Assembly (NCBI RefSeq): GCF_963678635.1
Contig: NC_087062.1
Location: 70,525,345-70,589,344, forward strand
Origin: Symsagittifera roscoffensis
Lineage: Eukaryota > Xenacoelomorpha > Acoela > Convolutidae
Direction: 5' to 3'
Length of the DNA: 64,000 bases
Shown: one piece after another, positions 49,390-61,439 of the stretch
Position numbering within the stretch: position 1 is the first letter of the stretch
Layout of the letters: the number at the start of each line of letters is the position of its first letter
Program-made: the position numbers and the translations under genes
Notes under the pieces: model-generated
The model's input: only the letters and a program-made list of their open reading frames with translations
Told to the model about the DNA's origin: nothing
Databases searched by the model: none

Positions 49390-52300
49390 GATTTGGAAGT
49401 TTGACCTTACGAACTACGTAATTTTGGGAGAAAATTTAGTTTTTCAAAAATTCGAATTGAGCCTGTCATGCTCAATTTTCTCGCGAGAACTGAAAGTCTC
49501 AGAAATACAAGCTCAGAACAACCGATTTACAATCGCGGGAAAGTACTTGAAAAAAGCAGCGGGAAATTGCTATTCGCAATTTCCAGATATAAATCAAACG
49601 CGAGTAGAGCTGTCCTATCCTGAAATAGGAGAAGAAGCGATTACAAAAGAAGAACATGTTTATTCGAGGTGAACCAGAGTGAACCCTCAGTGGAAAGGTG
49701 GACAGCTGGGGTATCCCAATGGTCCAGGTCCGAAACTTAATTCTCGAGTCAAAACTTATTTCCCTTGCTGGAATTCATCAATAGCAAACTTCTCAAGTTA
49801 TTATACTTAATGCTAGAGTTACTGATTAATTTAGTTATCCCAATTCTCGAGTGTGCCGATATGTGAGTACTCAATTTGATTTTCTTGAGTGTGTTTTATA
49901 ATTGCTATGTTGAGGTAAGGAGAGTTTTAGGTTGATCCATTTGAAATGGATAAAAGTTCCACTGTCTAATAAAAAGTAACTGTACGGATTATTCCGACCC
50001 TGTTTTTAACGGCGTTCTTGTATTTTGGGTATTTTGAAACCTAAGTATGGGGACGTTTTTATTTTCTAGAGTGAGGGGGGGGGGTATTTTGTTAGTGGCC
50101 TTCAAGCTGTAACGTGTTTTTAGTCTCATGTCGCAAGCGAACCGAATTGGCTCCGACCGTTCGAGGTAGAAAAACACAAGAGATGGTGTCTCTGACTCTT
50201 GAGCCAATTGTTATAGGGCCTATTTTTCTTTAACCTCGACTGTTACGGAAGTAGGCGACTGTTACATAGTGTTTTTATGGCGCTCCTGGGTGTTTTTACA
50301 ACATCATGACTACGGATTCGAACCCACTTGAAGCAGCTCCGGGCTACATGCCCATTCTAGAGTACCGGTGGTACGGTTCAGCGGGAACTTGTAAACCTTC
50401 CGGCTGTACCGTGATAGCTTTTTAAGAAGACTCGAGAAAACTTCCTGGTACGCTCTCCGAACGAGGCTTAGCTAACCGAGTAAGGGGGGGGGGGGGTAAC
50501 TAGGGGGACGAAAAAACGAGCAAAAGACAAAAAGCGAAACAAAAACCGATAAAGAATAGAAAAAGGAACAAAAACAAAAAAAAACAAAAAATGACAGTGA
50601 CTTTGACACCAAATTAGTTGGATCAAACCTTTATGTTAATTAAATAGTATACCCATACTGTTTTTTATAAGACCGATCGTTTCGATCATTTCAGCAATCT
50701 GGAAAGGTGCCCGAGTGTGGGGCGTTGTGAAGGGTTTTCAGATAGCTTGAAACTTAGCTGGACCATTAGGAGACTTGACTGGAACAGGTGACCAGTCGAG
50801 TGGGAAAGTGGTTCACAGGGACTTAGCTGGACAATTAGGAGACTTGACTGGAACAGGTGACCAGCCAAGTGGGAAAGTGGCGCTGGTGATCAAGTGCAGG
50901 ACAAGCCAAGGAAACAACCAGCACGGAATCAGAGCAACAAGAGAGGACGGGGGTGTTCTCAAGTTGGTCAAACGGGCATTGTTAAAATCCACAGTACATT
51001 ATAGGTGATAAGTGTAAAATTGGATAAGCGGAACCCACTGTTTTGAGGAATGTTTCTACTCAAGCAGGCCTTGAAACAGGTTCTACGGTTTTCTCTCAAG
51101 ATGTTTAGCACCCGGCGCTTAAGGTAATTATCGGCTTAAGAGGGGGGCTAAAGAGGGGGGATTAGAAGGGAGGCTGGTTAGGTTAGAGGTTGACGGTTGT
51201 AAATTGTAAAAAAAGGGGGACACATTAGAGTAACTTATTGATCGACATCGTCGATTTAGTTACATTAGATTCTTGCACGCGTTGATTATAAGAAGCGGAT
51301 ATCCAAATTTAACATCGAATTAAGGTAGGTACCCTGGTCGGATCGGGGGGGGGGGGGGGTTGGGGAACGGACGTAGACAGTTTTTGTGATACCCCATAAG
51401 ATCGCTAGCAGGGGGGGGGGGGAGGAAAACGTGTGGCATTCAGGTACCAGATAATTTTTTTGTTGTTGTTCAAATAAAGGGTTGACACGAGTCACCTTCG
51501 AATTTTAGGTGGGTTTATTTCTCTGTTTTTATCATTATTTTTTTTCTCTGTTCAAATTTTGACGCTTTTGGTAGAAAATTTTAATCGGTTTAGACCAACC
51601 AGGTGATCATAAGACACCCCGAACAAGTTGGGTTTCAACTTGCATCAAAATAATAAAAGGGAAATAAATACAGGGGGGTTGGTAATTCTAACTTTTGGCC
51701 AGTAAGAATGGGTTTTTGGGAAAATTTTTACTTGAGCTCAAGTGGTGGTACCAGGTACAGTGGTTCAAGGCATTCTTGGGACAGGCAGTCTTGGGTCACG
51801 CAGTCTTGGGACAGGCAGTCTTGGGACAGGCAGTCTTGGGACAGGCAGTCGTGGGACAGGCAGTCTTGGGACAGGCAGTCTCTTGACAGGCAGTCTTGGG
51901 ACAGGCAGTCTTGGGACAGGCAGTCTAGGGACAGGCAGTCTTGGGACAGGCAGTCTTGGGACAGGCAGTCTTGGGACAGGCAGTCTTGGGACAGCAGTCT
52001 TGGGACAGGCAGTCTTGGGACAGGCAGTCTTGGGACAGGCAGTCTTGGGACAGTAGTCTTGGGACAGTAATCTTGGGACAGGCAGTCTTGGGACAGGTGG
52101 TCTTGGGACAGGCGGACTTGGGACAGGCAGTCTTGGGACAGTAGTCTTGGGACAGGCAGTCTTGGGACAGGCAGTCTTGGAACAGTAGTCTTTGGACAGG
52201 CAGTCTTGGGTCAGTCAGTCTTGGGACAGGCAGTCTTGGGACAGTATCTTCGGACAGGCAGTCTTTGGCACAGGGCAGTCTTGGAACAGTGCAATCTTGG

Positions 52301-52477
52301 GACAGGCAGTCTAGGGACAGTTGAGATAAGTCTTGGGACTGTACCTAAGAGTCTTGGGACAGCACCAGAAAAGTCTTGGGACAGTACATAAGTCTTGGGA
52401 CATTACCGGGAAGTCTTGGGAGGGTTCAAGAAAATTGTATGACGGCACTAGAAGGTCTTGGGACAGTGGTCAACGCT
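49390..52477 (+). repeat. LTR-like unit B, second copy, with minisatellite
   Basis: As at 30,967-34,060. Poly-G at 50,075 is 10 G versus 15 in copy 1, the one near 51,411 is 12 versus 14, and the minisatellite (about 51,768-52,477) has a GGCGGACTTGG variant and lacks one ACATGC unit. Confidence 0.6.
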
Positions 52478-52783
52478 CAATTAAAAGCAATAGGACCGGT
52501 CCGGACGATTAAAATCGCGAAAGATCCATTTTATTAAGATCACGAATTGGAGATTTATTTTACTTAAGAGAATAAAGAAGATTTTTAGAAATTTTATCCG
52601 TAGAATAGAAATTTGTGAAGATTAGTATTGTAGATAGAAAAAATTGTAAATAAAAAAAATGAGGCGTAGTAGGGTACCAATAGCAGAAAAAAGAGTTCTG
52701 TAATCAAAGACAAAACATAACTCGTCGCAGTAAAAATTGTGCCGTTGGACCAAAAAGTAACAAGGAAAAACTTTTCAGTGAGC

Positions 52784-53818
52784 ATGGTCAACACAAGAAG
52801 CGCAAAGGAAAACAAGAGGAGAGGAAGCGCTGAAGAGGGACGGACGGAACCTGCTATAGAAATTGATCTTGAGACACCAGATCAGAGTGTTGATGAAGTA
52901 GAGAAGAAGACAACGAAGCCGACACCGATGCCGAATGCAGAAGAACAGAAGCAAAAGTCGATGGAATTCTCAACGATAGACACTGTGGAAGACACGACGG
53001 GCAACACGCCAGAAACAATAAAGGACGAGTCGCAAGCGAAAAGAACGTCATTCACAGAGAGGATAGCAATGATGGTCGGAATGATATCGAGAGACATTGT
53101 GGAAGAAGATCAGAAAACCGAGAAAGTCAAAACGTTTGGAACAGTTTCCACGAGAACAACAGAGGCCAATCGAGATGAAGATCAGGCCAAACAGGGGGCA
53201 ACAGTTGACCATGAAACACCAACTCCTCTTGAGCTGGGCGATTTAATCGCGAAGTTATATCAGATTGACAGAAGACTAAAGTGCAGCGAGGAGGATCGAG
53301 AAGTGATAAAGAAAGAATTAAGATACAAAAAACACGAGTACCTGGACAACTATTTCAATCTGGCGAAGGCGACGGAGGAGAAGCTACAGCTAAAATCAAA
53401 CAAGGTGGAGGCCACTGAAAAAGACCGCGAGGAAAATATCATCAAAGACATGCAGATAATTAAGCAACGGTGTGACGCTGTGAACAGCCAGTTAGGGTGT
53501 CTGGAAATGAGAATGGACACAATGAGTAGGGACCAGGCTGAGAGTTCATGTGCCTTACAGGCCAAACTGGATGCCATCTTGACACACTCTACATCACAAG
53601 ACAGCCCGGTAACGGATCGAACGCAAGGTAAAAGAGTTGATTTTGTGGAACCACAACGGAACAAGCGTGAGTCAACACCATTACCGTTACCCCGGGGCGC
53701 AGTGAGCATCGGTCCAGGGGGAGCCAAGACAATTATTAAGAGTGGGACCTTAACCACGACAAATGGCCCGGGGAATTCCACGAAAAGCAATAATGATGCC
53801 ATGGCATCAGGGACCTGA
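52784..53818 (+). CDS. Gag N-terminal region, element 3
   Basis: No amino-acid difference from the element 2 protein (34,367-35,401) was noticed. It has the same splice-acceptor-like CTTTTCAG before the ATG, and the same 12-bp inverted repeat at its end (53,800-53,825). Confidence 0.7.
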   Translation: MVNTRSAKENKRRGSAEEGRTEPAIEIDLETPDQSVDEVEKKTTKPTPMPNAEEQKQKSMEFSTIDTVEDTTGNTPETIKDESQAKRTSFTERIAMMVGMISRDIVEEDQKTEKVKTFGTVSTRTTEANRDEDQAKQGATVDHETPTPLELGDLIAKLYQIDRRLKCSEEDREVIKKELRYKKHEYLDNYFNLAKATEEKLQLKSNKVEATEKDREENIIKDMQIIKQRCDAVNSQLGCLEMRMDTMSRDQAESSCALQAKLDAILTHSTSQDSPVTDRTQGKRVDFVEPQRNKRESTPLPLPRGAVSIGPGGAKTIIKSGTLTTTNGPGNSTKSNNDAMASGT

Positions 53819-54764
53819 TGCCATGACGTGGGCTAGCACCTGGGAGATGATGAATAGGACATTAGAAGCGTTCGCTACGAGAAACACTGATTCGAGTGAG
53901 AGAGGAGGTGGCAAAACCAGGAAAATCTTCAAGAAGCCAAAAGAATTTAAGGATGACTCAGACGGATGCATCGATACTTGGGTAAAAGTCATGAGACTAC
54001 ATTTGGAACAGGACAACTTGAATGACGAGAGACAAGCCTGCACAGCGATACTCATCAACTTAGAAGGCACGGCGTTGAAATGCGTAGTTGCAAAGAAGGA
54101 AGAGGAATGCGATACAGCGGACAAGATCTTCGAGTCATTGTTGAATCGATTCGGGTCAGGCATGAAGGGTCACCAAGCGATGATGAGATTTGAAAAGAGA
54201 AGGCAAAGGGACGATGAATCAATTGATCGGTTCCTGGATGATCTTGAGAGCTTGAGACGAAGGAGTGATCCTGAAGAGTCAACAAACAGAAGGAACTTTA
54301 GTATCGCCTCGAAGTTCATCGATGGGGTGGAAAGTGACGACTTGAGAACTATGTTAGCAACGTACTATACACTGTCAAAAGATAGTGCACCGACTCCAGA
54401 AGAAATGAGACAGAAGTCAAGAGAGTACATGCTGATGAAACCCAAGAAAAACTCATGCTCGGATAACAGGAACGTGCAAGGGGGGAGTCAACCACAGAGG
54501 TCGTCATGGTATACTCCTAGAGATGATATGGACAAACGCAGGTCATGCGCAAATTGTGGATCAGCGGATCATCATGTGGCGGACTGCACGACGTATAAAC
54601 AAGGCATGAAGAGTCTGGGGCATGCTCCGGATGAGGAAGATATGAGCCAGATGGAAGAACACGAGTTCTACAGCGGCCTAATCATCAAGATGGTGCGAGC
54701 TGCTTCTTCTGCAATCAAGAGGGCCACTTTAGGATGGACTGTCCATTATTTTGGGAAGCAGTAA
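53763..54764 (+). CDS. Gag capsid and first zinc knuckle, element 3
   Basis: Same sequence as 35,346-36,347, with the CX2CX4HX4C knuckle at about 54,546-54,587 and the frameshift before the second knuckle. Confidence 0.8.
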   Translation: MARGIPRKAIMMPWHQGPDAMTWASTWEMMNRTLEAFATRNTDSSERGGGKTRKIFKKPKEFKDDSDGCIDTWVKVMRLHLEQDNLNDERQACTAILINLEGTALKCVVAKKEEECDTADKIFESLLNRFGSGMKGHQAMMRFEKRRQRDDESIDRFLDDLESLRRRSDPEESTNRRNFSIASKFIDGVESDDLRTMLATYYTLSKDSAPTPEEMRQKSREYMLMKPKKNSCSDNRNVQGGSQPQRSSWYTPRDDMDKRRSCANCGSADHHVADCTTYKQGMKSLGHAPDEEDMSQMEEHEFYSGLIIKMVRAASSAIKRATLGWTVHYFGKQ

Positions 54765-55530
54765 AAATCAAAGTCATCCGAAACACAAGTTAGCGTTTGC
54801 GGCGGTGCAGAACACGAGGAACAGGCAAGCCGAGTTTGAAACAAGAAACCCAGAGGCACCGAATGCGGAACTACCGACGAAGACGGTGAAGACTGTAACG
54901 CAGGTCAATAGTGTCATGGAGACCATATCCAGGAAGTCTCCCGAGATAAATTTTGAGAGAGCAGCTGCGGAGGCTATTAACAAGGTGAAACAGGACCTAG
55001 CGACGAAGGAAATAGAGCAATGATTGAAACAAGAGATCGAAAAGCAGAAGTTAAACGAGCCGTTAAGTTGGTCAGTGCCAGTGCTAGAAGCCGTAGTGGG
55101 AGCGACAAAGAGTGGAAATTGCAACACTCTGAAAAGGGTGACGGGAAAGCCATTCGGCATAACAAAGATCGGAGCCAGGATAATGTCGATAATCACTGTA
55201 GGCGGCCACGAAGTAACGAGGAACTTGAGTGAACCCAGTGACCAGACATAAATGAACATTGATGTGTACGCAGATTACTTTAGTGCAATAGGTCCACAGA
55301 CGAATTCTAGGGCCTTGAGGGCGCTATTCACTAGAGGTGGCAGCAAGTCAGTCCGTGTGGAGAATAGATACACAAAAGCTTATGGTCCGCATGAGGTGAT
55401 GTTAAATATAGATGGGATAAACATCTACATGAAAACCATGATAACTTGTGATGAGGACTTAGCCGGACAGATCTACGTGGGCAAAGAAGAATTGAAAGTA
55501 AGATCGATTGGACACTGCGCAATGTTGTAG
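54701..55530 (+). pseudogene. Second knuckle and Gag-protease linker, element 3
   Basis: Same frame breaks and two stops as 36,284-37,113. That both duplication copies share every one of these lesions shows the decay predates the duplication. Confidence 0.65.
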
Positions 55531-56459
55531 GAAAGAAATAGAGACATTACTAGAGTATGATATGATAGAACCATCCAAATCACCGTGGGCGTGTGGAGTA
55601 GCGATGACCAAAAAAAGGCGACCAATTGAGGTTTTGTTGCGACATTCGGTATCTGAAATCAGTCACGGTGAAGGATACTTATCCCATATCTAGAATTGGT
55701 GAGAGTCTCTCGAAGTTAGGTGATGCAAAGTTTTTTATGACTCTTGATTTAGGTTCGGCATTTTGGCAAGTCCCACTGAGGAAGCAGGACAGGGACAAGA
55801 CAGGGTTCGCCTGCGAGCTAGGGCTGTTTCAATGGAAACGGATGCCATTTGGTCTATGCAATGCCACGGCCACATTTCAACGACTGATGGCACACGCATT
55901 GATAGGTGTGACAAAGAAATACGGCAATTTGGTAATGTGCTACGTGGACGACGTGGTGATAGCGATGCCTACAATGGAAGACCACATCGAGCGACTAAAC
56001 GAGGTGTTTGCATGTATGAAAAGGTCGGGAATAAAGTGCAAACCGTCAAAGTGCGAGATACTCAAGGACTCAATCAAATACTTGGGGAGGATGGTGGACA
56101 GGCATGGCATCAGACCAGACCCAGATGCAGTGAAAGCGGTTCTGACATGTAAATCGCCAAAGACGGAACATCAATTGATGAGCTTCCTGGGTTTCGCGAA
56201 CTATTACAGGGAGTTTATCAAGGGCTACGCGGACAAGGTATACCCGATGCAACAACTAATGAGGCACAAAGGCAAGAAGTTCACGTGGAACAACGCGGCG
56301 CAAGAGTCGTTCCAGGGAATAAAGAAAGAGTTGTGCGAGGCACCGGTGCTAGGGATGCCAACGGAAAAAAGGATGTACGTGCTGGACACGGATGCGTCGG
56401 TAGTCGCGATTTCTGGCATTCTCCATCAAGAACAGAATGGAGCGGGAAGACAGTCTTGA
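55522..56459 (+). CDS. Reverse transcriptase, element 3
   Basis: Matches 37,105-38,042 with intact YVDD and the same N-terminal frameshift. Confidence 0.85.
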
Positions 56460-56466
56460 GACCGAT

Positions 56467-57297
56467 ACGGAAATGAAGTACGGGTCGCCGAAAGCAGAGA
56501 TGTGGTTACTTTTGTCAAGAAATAGAGAGCATACCTAGGAAGTGAGCCATTCAAGCTGCGAGTCGACAACAGAGCACTCAGCTGGCTGAAGACGTACTCA
56601 ATGGACCAGAGCTACATTGGGAGGTGGATAGTTCGCCTCGACGGATACGACATGATAATTGAGCATAGAACAAGAGACAAACATCAAAATGCCAACAGCT
56701 TGAGTAAAAAGACGGAGTTCTACGAGAGACAGGAACAGAGGGAGGCGGATAGGCCAGAAATCAAAGATGGCTTCTCCTTCATGGATAAGGAAACATATGA
56801 TAAGATCACCCCGGCAAACCGATAGAAGATCACCCCGAACTACCAAAGGAGCCTCCAGGGAAAACAATCTTGAAGAAGACCCGGGGGATACCGATAGGGA
56901 TAATGCTCAAGTCAAAAATCGTGAGGGAGACGCTCAAGGCAAAAGGCTATGACCTCAACCAGGTAGAAACGGGAGATGCACAGATAGATGAAGACTTCAT
57001 GAGATTACTCGAGAAACTGGCAGACGATAAACTCGTGTTCAAAGTAAAGGGAAAAGGTCTTCCAGAATGTTATACCTCCCAAAGGGACAAAGAAACTACT
57101 CAAGAAATGGAGAGGACCGTTCATGATAACGGAAGTGCACCAGCAAGGACGGTTTTACCGATTGAGTACGGGGCGTGCAGCGCATTATGAAAACTTGAAA
57201 CCTCATGTCCCATCTCCAGAAGACTGGTGCGTACCGCAGAATGAATGTGGAGGGACTCGAGTACCTATTGGTGGAACCAGCTTGCGATGTGAACGAA
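56467..57297 (+). pseudogene. RNase H remainder, truncated linker and GPY/F module, element 3
   Basis: Matches 38,050-38,880; the integrase core is missing here as well. Confidence 0.65.
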
Positions 57298-58506
57298 AAA
57301 GGCACCAGAGAGAAAAAGGATGGCAACGAGGACTTGAGTCTGGATGCTAATGAAAAGATAGAAGCAGAATCAGAGGCGGAATCCTTTGTGGAAGAAGACT
57401 GGAACGACCCGGAGCAGGACGAGGTGCCAAAGTGGACGGAACCAGACTTGCCGATAACGGCAGGAACCAGGAGTGGTAATCGTAAACGGACAGGCATGAG
57501 GTACAATAGTTACGGGGATGACTTCTTGATTGACAAGATACGGCCTGATGAATTGGGCGACGAGTTACTGAGTGTGGGCGAATTGGTGGTAGACGATGAA
57601 TGGCAAATCGTCAACGACAGCGAACACTACCCGAAGGAAGGCTACTCCACACCAGAACAAGAAACAGATCTGGAGCAGAGCGAGATAGAGAGGAGGGAGA
57701 ACACAAACTTGAGAATACTAGAGTGGATGTGTGATGTCAAGAGCAAAGGAGATGAAGGGCAAAGCATCCAGCAGGTCGACGTGTCAGCAGAACAACACGT
57801 GAAAACAGAGGATCCCCAATTCGGTTGGACGCTCGAAATACCACCAGATAATTTAGACCCAGCATCATCGATGGGGACGTCGATGAATATTTTTGTCCGG
57901 GGAGTGGGGGTACTTACCCACACCGAAAATTTGATGATAAAGAAACTCAGGGAAGTCAGAGAGACCAACGGGCCAGATCTGGGCGAGGAAAATCCCGAGC
58001 CTACCATAGGACGAAAATTTAAAATTAAATTTGAAATTCCCAATGAATACTCGGAGAACGTCCTGATAACGGACAGCGTCTTCATTTTGTCAGACAGGAC
58101 TAGCGCGATCTGTATAACGGCGGACATGAGCTTCAAATCGAGACTGGAGGCCGACTTCAAGAGAGAATACCAGAATGTGAAGTTTTTATTCAGACAGAGA
58201 CCGGGGCTGGGAGGAATGGCTGCGCTTCCCCCATCAGTGGCACAAGTCCCGGGCAAATACCTGTGCTTTCTAGTGACGAGGGTCAAGGAAAGGAATACGA
58301 TAGAACCTGAGCACGTGATGTTAGCACTAACGAGGCTGAGAGATCTCATGATTGAAAGAGGGATAGTGGAGGTCTCGATGCCTGTTTATGACCCAAACAG
58401 GGGCAAGTTGAGCCCAAGGGAGTTATATGCCATCCTACACGTGGTCTTCGCAGAAATGGAGATAATGGAACACCTGCACAAGAAATACTACTTGAGTATC
58501 GCATGA
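57205..58506 (+). CDS. Integrase tail and macro-like domain, element 3
   Basis: A 433-codon open frame that differs from element 2 by a single residue seen (Glu in place of Lys in the linker before the domain, codon near 57,960). The macro-like domain itself is identical in the two copies. Confidence 0.75.
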   Translation: MSHLQKTGAYRRMNVEGLEYLLVEPACDVNEKGTREKKDGNEDLSLDANEKIEAESEAESFVEEDWNDPEQDEVPKWTEPDLPITAGTRSGNRKRTGMRYNSYGDDFLIDKIRPDELGDELLSVGELVVDDEWQIVNDSEHYPKEGYSTPEQETDLEQSEIERRENTNLRILEWMCDVKSKGDEGQSIQQVDVSAEQHVKTEDPQFGWTLEIPPDNLDPASSMGTSMNIFVRGVGVLTHTENLMIKKLREVRETNGPDLGEENPEPTIGRKFKIKFEIPNEYSENVLITDSVFILSDRTSAICITADMSFKSRLEADFKREYQNVKFLFRQRPGLGGMAALPPSVAQVPGKYLCFLVTRVKERNTIEPEHVMLALTRLRDLMIERGIVEVSMPVYDPNRGKLSPRELYAILHVVFAEMEIMEHLHKKYYLSIA

Positions 58507-58966
58507 GCTACGTGTGTACAACGGAGGTCTTGAGTTGGGGGTACATGGAGATCTTGAGTAAGGATACATGGGGACCTCGGAGCAGGTAGATGGATTTTAA
58601 CGTAATTGGCAGGACAATTACAGTTTGAAAAAAGACGGTGCTAAAACATTAAATGAATCTGCATGCTCTTAAAAAACTTCCAACTGAATTGCTTAAGTAA
58701 AACAAAGGAGGGATAAGGTTTTAACTACAATTATGGGGGGGTTTAGGTTAGGAACATAACACTTTAGTCTAAAAAGTGGATTTTACTTTCAGATTGATTT
58801 GATTATATCGAGTTGACGACCCAAACACACTCATTGGAAATAGAATGTAAGGTCTTGAACAAAATTCACGATCAGCAACATTCTGAAGTGATATTTCTCA
58901 AGTGCTCAAGTTGGTACGGTAATTCTCGAGTTGGTTATTGCGCGAGATATTCTAGAAATTGTAAAA
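58507..58966 (+). other. Spacer with splice acceptor, element 3
   Basis: As at 40,090-40,548, with one extra G in a G run near 58,735. The TTTACTTTCAG acceptor ends near 58,792. Confidence 0.5.
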
Positions 58967-59236
58967 ATGGCAGATCGATTTTGGAAATCCATGCCTGCGG
59001 CGCTAAAGAAGCTTACGCTCGATGAGTTGTACAGACGCTTGAGGGACCTGGACTACACCCAATTGGACGAGAGGATGGCAGTGATGCTGAACGCCATCCT
59101 GCAATTAGAGGAGCAAGGTGAGTGTAGGGAGTCCGCAACCGAAGCTGTCTTGATGGTCGGCTACACCACAGAAGGCATATCCAATCAAGAACAGACTAGA
59201 TGGCTATCCTGGAATGTGGACGGAGGGGTGAGATGA
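58967..59236 (+). pseudogene. Second-unit ORF a, truncated, element 3
   Basis: Same as 40,549-40,818, including the TGA in place of Trp. Confidence 0.65.
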
Positions 59237-59309
59237 TTCGACTTGGCAAGGAATCCTGGCTTAACCAACAACACTGAGTACGGCGCGGGAGAATTCTGAT
59301 TGAGCGCTA

Positions 59310-60302
59310 ATGATGGGGACCAATGACGTGTCCAGAGGGGAATCGAGGAAAGTCATGAGGCTACATAATAAAATGAGCTGCATCCTGGAGGAGTTGCGGA
59401 TTCAGATGGATCCCGCCATACTCACAGTTTGCACCAACCCTTATAACATGAAGGCCGACCAACACGCGATGGAAATGAACGACAAAGTCCGGAACCTGAA
59501 CGAGATAATCAGGCAGATGCATCAAAGGAGTGTCCTTCCCGTCAGATTGCTGGACGTAGCTGACCAGATAGAGCGATCCTTCCAAGAGGATGCATTCTCA
59601 GACGGAATCCATTTCGACAGACCTAGGGGTGCGGAGTGGTTGAACGACGTTTTCCAGCGGCACATAAGTGAGTTGGAGGCAGACCTGCTTGAGACGGCCC
59701 GAATCACATTCGGTCCATCCCCAAATCCCCCTTTCCTTGCCACAAGACCCCTGTTCAGTCGCCTGGGAGCGAGAGTCGACTCAAGAGACAGCTCGAGGAG
59801 CAGCCGAACTAGATTACCGGGTTCCACGCCAATGGAAGCCGAGGAAGCGGAGTCATCAACGCCCCAAAGTTCAGTGGTGTCCTCAGTGGTAGTGGTGGAT
59901 AACAAGAGAGTGGAGAAACCAGCGGAGGCAAGCCGAACGCGACATCTAGAGAAAGTAAAAGAATTGGAGCTGGAGGATCTGGAGTGCAGACAGGAGTTGG
60001 CGGATGTCCTGGGGCTCAAGCAAGTGTCATACGAGGATTTGAGTCGACACCAGTGCGCAGACTGGCTAAAGGCCCACGAAACGAATTTCTCGAGAGCAAG
60101 AATGATAGAGACGGCTGATCTGACTAAGATTCCCATGATATCAGTCATGGGAACGATTAATTACAGACCTCTCAAGTTGCTGGGGAGTCCGGGATTCATA
60201 GTGAAGCCCCCCAAGCACCGAACGAGTATCGCCAGAATCAGATTTGCGACTCCTGCGCAGCTGAGGGTAGTAGACAAGCTGCTGAAACCAAAAGAGAGAT
60301 GA
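59310..60302 (+). pseudogene. SGNH hydrolase lacking the nucleophile block, element 3
   Basis: As at 40,892-41,884, with one Gly to Arg difference in the Ser-rich linker (near 59,808). Ends in the ATGA overlap at 60,299-60,302. Confidence 0.7.
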
Positions 60303-61435
60303 AACTGCCAGACGCCGCTTACGAGGGTGCGAAATTGGCAGGCGACGCAAGATATGGGAAACCCTGCGGCAGTGCCCAATTGGCCAAGACACTGGCAGTA
60401 TACGATAGAGCAGATCCAGCAGCCGCGAGGGTGATCATCGTGACGGGATCGGATTTCGAGGGAACGTCTCCCAAGTTGTTCTGGCCGGAAACTCTGGTAT
60501 ACTCGCTGCCTGGTGCAGAGTTGAACCAGATGTTGACCTTGGTGGTGGCGATAAAGTCAGAGATGCCCTGCGAACCAGAGCTACTGCTGTTCGCGGGAAT
60601 GAACGATCACCTGCATGCGGCTGGGCTTCTAGAGCAGCTGAAAGGGGATGACCATACGCCAAAGAAAATCTGGGAGGCTATCCAGACGTTGTTTGCCGCG
60701 AGGAACGAGGTACAAGAAAATGTCAGCTCGCGATTTGGACCCAGGAAGAAAGTGGTACTTACGACGTCCCCCGGATACGCGAGCATGCCCCCTGCTATGC
60801 AGTTTGTGTATACTATTTTGATCCTAATAGCCAAAGGGAACGCATGTCGGATCCTTATGGCAGCTCCCAATTGAGAGCTGGAATCCACGAACTTGAGACT
60901 TTGGAAGTCAAAACTGGCAGCGGCGTGGGCGGACGTGTCCCACGCATTGAGGGGGTTCTAAGAACTGGCAGACATACTCATAGTACTGGATGAGGTCCAC
61001 TTCTTCGAGATCTCGAATCTCGCCAGGCAACTGAAGTTCAGTCCGACAATAGGGGATGACCACCCAATAATAAGTCACCTGACAGCCAGCTTAAGGTTCC
61101 GAGGTATGGACGTGACCATCACGAGCTCCACTAGCAAATCGAGGGGACCAAGCAACGAAAGGAAGAAAGTGGCTGCGAATGAAAAGCTACTGGAATCGAT
61201 GGTGTATCGACTAACACAAGAGAGACGCAGGTGGCCGTTTCTAACACCAAGACTAGAGAATGCTACTGACAAGACAAAGGAGAGTGCCCCACCTCTCGTA
61301 AAGCAGATCTGGGAATTTCTTGAGGAACAATTGGAGGTAGCCGAGAGTAAGGAGATGACGGTGGCTAGGATCGTCACGGCAGCGAACGAGATCACCATTG
61401 GGGATTCTGGAGGGAGCATGCAAAAGGTGAGCTGA
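60299..61435 (+). pseudogene. Second SGNH-like domain and helical module, element 3
   Basis: One frame runs the whole 1,137 bp, with stops only at TGA 60,872-60,874 (likely from CGA; element 1 has Arg after SAPN) and TAA near 60,959. VTGSDF, FAGMNDHLHAAG and LTTSPGYASMPPAMQFVYTI match element 1 ORF c. After the second stop LIVLDEVHFFEISNLARQL has a D-x-x-H reminiscent of SGNH block V, but R has DEGL there. Then RRWPFLTPRLENATDK and a helical region EEQLEVAESKEMTVAR match R at 17.6-17.9 kb. A frame change near 61,415 continues as LRTRKEHEILKFLSP. Confidence 0.6.
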
Positions 61436-61439
61436 GGAC

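Larger units (their letters stand above)
42284..60701. repeat. 18,418-bp tandem duplication, second copy
   Basis: Corresponds base for base to 23,866-42,283. Noticed differences include G/C at 26,127 versus 44,545, C/A at 27,344 versus 45,762, T/C at 30,704 versus 49,127, A/G at 39,543 versus 57,960, G/A near 41,390 versus 59,808 and G/C near 42,233 versus 60,651. There are also length changes in four poly-G tracts and one minisatellite unit. Confidence 0.95.
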
